From assembly GCA_003282985.1 (NCBI GenBank), contig QBYE01000006.1, forward strand, positions 1 to 57,404: a DNA stretch of 57,404 nucleotides, in the 5' to 3' direction. The first letter of the stretch is position 1. Each line of letters begins with the position of its first letter. Below, piece after piece: positions 55,545-57,404 of the stretch. The DNA comes from Pelagibacteraceae bacterium AG-325-E08. GTDB lineage: Bacteria > Pseudomonadota > Alphaproteobacteria > Pelagibacterales > Pelagibacteraceae. The notes under the pieces are model-generated. The model was given only the letters and a program-made list of their open reading frames with translations, ran no database searches and was not told where the DNA came from. The position numbers were made by a program, and so were the translations under genes.

Positions 55545-55737
55545 TTTTTATCTCCTTTATATTATTGTTTTCGGTTCCTATTGATTCATGACTTAAGGAG
55601 TATGTAATCTGAGACGGAAAATAATTCTAGATATAAATTTATTAATTTGAGCAACAGGAGGGGGATTCACCGACTACTAAACTATTTAATATTGATGTCT
55701 ACTTTTTAATATTTTTTATTTCGCAATAAAGTTGTAT
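55545..55737 (-). promoter_or_regulatory. Candidate structured cis-regulatory leader of the PiT-like gene
   Basis: A 193-bp non-coding stretch, the longest in the window, with GC-rich islands (55651-55673). The ribosome binding site AAGGAG (55557-55552) can pair fully with CTCCTT (55600-55595). The same CTCCTT can instead pair its TCCT with AGGA (55579-55576), or be engaged by a longer upstream stem (55678-55664 with 55609-55599). A second CTCCT lies at 55660-55656. Such mutually exclusive pairings are typical of translational riboswitches. It does not match a riboswitch class I can name. Pairings were worked out by hand. Confidence 0.5.
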
Positions 55738-56382
55738 TTATTTAACCAATTTCTTAATTAAATGTACAGCTATTAAAGCTCCCAAAAATTCAGCCAAAAT
55801 ATATGTAGGAGTATTTAAATAATTAATTCCTGTAAAAGAATCAGTAAAAGTTCTAGCTATAGCAACAGCTGGATTTGCAAAAGATGTTGATGATGTGAAC
55901 CAATAACCAGCTGTAATATAAGTTGCAACACAAGCGGCAACTGTTGTTTTTCCATCTTTTAAAGTTGCAAAGATAATAAATATTAGACCAAAAGTTGCTA
56001 CAATTTCTGATAGAAATATATGAAAGCCATCTCTACTTTTAGTAGATAATTCAATTATATTATGTTCAAAAAATACATTAGCTAACATTACGCCTAATAA
56101 GCATCCTAATATTTGAGCTAGAATATATGTAGTTAAAAGTTTTCCTTTAATTTTTTTAGTTAAATACATTGCTAAACTTACAAAAGGATTAAAGTGAGCA
56201 CCCGAAATGTCAGCAAAAGCTGTTATTAGAACAAATAAGCCTGCACCAGTTGCAAGTGTATTTGCTGTAAGTCTTAAAGCATTATCATTTGTAAGGTTTT
56301 CAGCCATTATTCCAGAGCCAACGATAATCATTACTAAAAAACAACTACCTATAAATTCACCAATAAAAATTTTATTCTTCAT
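55738..56382 (-). CDS. Aquaporin-like channel (MIP family)
   Basis: Six-helix water/small-solute channel, 214 residues. The two half-repeats are visible. The first NPA box is altered to NPF (residues 65-67, GAHFNPFVSL). The second is intact NPA (170-172) with the selectivity Arg177 (NPAVAIAR). Similar short aquaporins occur in bacterial ars operons as AqpS, but no arsenic genes are in view here. There is a 13-bp gap to the upstream small membrane protein; its stop is followed by the PiT-like leader. Solute unknown. Confidence 0.85.
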   Translation of the reverse strand: MKNKIFIGEFIGSCFLVMIIVGSGIMAENLTNDNALRLTANTLATGAGLFVLITAFADISGAHFNPFVSLAMYLTKKIKGKLLTTYILAQILGCLLGVMLANVFFEHNIIELSTKSRDGFHIFLSEIVATFGLIFIIFATLKDGKTTVAACVATYITAGYWFTSSTSFANPAVAIARTFTDSFTGINYLNTPTYILAEFLGALIAVHLIKKLVK

Positions 56383-56395
56383 AATCTGAGAATTA

Positions 56396-56617
56396 TTAAA
56401 TTATAATCTTATAAATTCCAATTAAGAACAATGGTATTTGTAGCCCAAAATTAGTTAGTATCGCTTTATCTTTGCTAACAAATCCAGCAATAGTCCATCC
56501 AACAACTCCTAATCCATGAAAGTATATATTTAAAGGATATATATTTAGGTTTGTTAATAGAATACCAACTAAAACTAGAAATGTGCTTATCCATTTAAGA
56601 TACTTCTTAATAAACAT
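56396..56617 (-). CDS. Small membrane protein of unknown function
   Basis: 73 residues with three hydrophobic segments (about 8-26, 31-47, 53-72). The sequence NLNIYPLNIYFHGLGVVGW followed by a lysine/aspartate turn (SKDKA) recalls a small uncharacterised family of marine alphaproteobacterial membrane proteins (DUF6552-like, from memory). An AAAGGAAAA ribosome binding site precedes ATG by 3-4 bp. It lies between zur and the aquaporin in the same direction, with gaps of 44 and 13 bp. Role unknown. Confidence 0.7.
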   Translation of the reverse strand: MFIKKYLKWISTFLVLVGILLTNLNIYPLNIYFHGLGVVGWTIAGFVSKDKAILTNFGLQIPLFLIGIYKIII

Positions 56618-56661
56618 ACGTTTTCCTTTCAGCTTATTTTATTTAGATTTTAGATAATAAC

Positions 56662-57069
56662 TTATCTACATTTTTTGCATAATCCAAAAAACTCAAGATT
56701 GTATTTACTATATTTCATACCATCTTTGTCTTTGAAATTAGCCAAGTATTTAGAAAGACCTGCGCTACTTATTTCTGTTACTTTTTCACAAATCTCACAG
56801 ATTGAAAATGCAGTAGCTTTAGCTACCTGACAACTCGAATTATGGCAGGCAATAAAGGCATTTCGACTTTCAATTTTGTGAATTTTTCCCATTTCAACTA
56901 ATTTGTCTAATGCTCGATAAACCTGTGGTGGGGCTTTGATACCTTTTTTTTGAACATTAAAAAGTATTGTGTATGCTTTTAATGGTTCAGGTGATTTATC
57001 AATTAAATCAAAAATAATTTGCTGATTTTTTGAAAGGCTGTGCATTTTATCTATCTTACTGATTCCCAT
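56662..57069 (-). CDS. zur: Zinc uptake regulator Zur (Fur family)
   Basis: Zinc-responsive repressor of zinc import. It has 135 residues: winged-helix domain (PPQVYRALDKLVEMGKIHKIES) and a C-terminal dimerisation domain with the structural zinc cysteines 91, 94, 131 and 134 (CEICEK, CKKC). Metal-site residues HNSSC (76-80) fit Zur. The ATG directly follows the znuB stop with no gap; an internal Met at residue 9 is a possible alternative start. Linkage to znuB makes Zur much more likely than Fur or PerR. Confidence 0.92.
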   Translation of the reverse strand: MGISKIDKMHSLSKNQQIIFDLIDKSPEPLKAYTILFNVQKKGIKAPPQVYRALDKLVEMGKIHKIESRNAFIACHNSSCQVAKATAFSICEICEKVTEISSAGLSKYLANFKDKDGMKYSKYNLEFFGLCKKCR

Positions 57070-57404
57070 TTAATTTTTCAATTTAATTGATTGTTTTATA
57101 TATAATAAAGAAAGTATGAATAAGAATAAAGCAGCTGCTATAATTGAAGGTCCAGATGGTGTATTGAACTCTAAAGAAGAGAATAATCCTAATATTACTG
57201 ACAACACACCTCCAATAATTGAGTAGACAACCATTTTCTGTGGACTATCAGAAATGTTTCGTGCCATAGCCGCTGGTATAATTAACATTCCTGTAATTAA
57301 TAATAAGCCAACCATCTTAATTGATATTGCAATAATCCCAGCCATTAAGATTGTAAAAATTGCTTTTGCTCTATCAGGGTTTAAACCCTCTGCTTCTGCT
57401 AACT
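57070..57404 (-). CDS. znuB: Zinc ABC transporter permease ZnuB, C-terminal part (cut by window end)
   Basis: Inner-membrane permease for zinc import. The frame stays open to base 57404, so the start lies outside. Visible sequence runs from LAEAEGLNPDRAKAIF through MVGLLLITGMLIIPAAMAR to three further hydrophobic segments, matching the ABC-3 permease family. An ATG at 57345 is internal. zur follows directly, so the two are co-transcribed. The ATPase and binding-protein genes are expected beyond the window. Confidence 0.92.
   Translation of the reverse strand, partial: LAEAEGLNPDRAKAIFTILMAGIIAISIKMVGLLLITGMLIIPAAMARNISDSPQKMVVYSIIGGVLSVILGLFSSLEFNTPSGPSIIAAALFLFILSLLYIKQSIKLKN

Noticed and set aside
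56653..56666. GATAATAACTTATC inverted repeat at the end of zur as a Zur box
   Set aside because: It overlaps the zur stop codon, is A-T dominated, and lacks the usual longer Zur operator pattern.

Overview
The window is a gene-dense, very AT-rich piece (roughly 30% GC by eye) of a streamlined alphaproteobacterial chromosome. Gene content, the AT-biased and lysine-rich proteins, 1-8 bp overlaps between consecutive genes and the lack of any gene-free stretch over about 200 bp point to the SAR11 clade (Candidatus Pelagibacter or a close relative). This placement comes from pattern recognition and not from a database search. I see no insertion sequence, prophage, CRISPR array, rRNA operon or clear pseudogene.

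Layout. (1) 1-9019, + strand: end of coaX, rnj, a DUF1467-type small membrane protein, proS, lolC, lolD, dnaE. (2) 9027-20767, +: a structured leader, then rpsB, tsf, frr, uppS, cdsA, dxr, bamA, an ompH/skp-like gene, fabZ, lpxD, lpxA, lpxI, lpxB. This links translation to isoprenoid, phospholipid, outer-membrane assembly and lipid A synthesis. (3) 20744-28156, -: a ppiD-like gene, trpE, trpG, trpD, trpC, then lexA with its own SOS box, and gltX. (4) 28211-34651, +: tpiA, secG, pyrG, kdsA, eno, an ftsB-like gene, lipA, a coq10/ratA-like gene. (5) 34658-36721, -: pncC, pgpA, ispDF. (6) 36748-47388, +: ntrY, ntrX, trkA, trkH, tRNA-Arg, then the general amino-acid ABC transporter aapJ, aapQ, aapM, aapP. 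(7) 47554-48133: a small XRE regulator (+), then tRNA-Asn and tRNA-Cys (-). (8) 48254-54440, +: valS, ilvD, manC, a methyltransferase. (9) 54579-57404, -: znuB (cut by the window end), zur, a small membrane protein, an aquaporin-like channel, a long leader and a PiT-like permease.

The backbone follows the widespread alphaproteobacterial gene order but with interior genes removed. No pyrH lies between tsf and frr, and no rseP between dxr and bamA. There is nothing between trpC and lexA or between lexA and gltX, no pdh genes before lipA, and no ntrBC beside ntrYX. Genome streamlining is thus visible as clean excisions.

The least ordinary parts are regulatory or divergent. The roughly 190-nt leader of the PiT-like gene has mutually exclusive pairings around its ribosome binding site. 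The PiT-like permease itself is strongly divergent. NtrX has a disrupted sigma-54 contact loop and Gln in place of the Walker B Glu. NtrY appears to lack its PAS domain and sits almost directly on an extended -10 promoter. Two adjacent inverted repeats lie in front of aapJ, and a pseudoknot-capable leader precedes rpsB.
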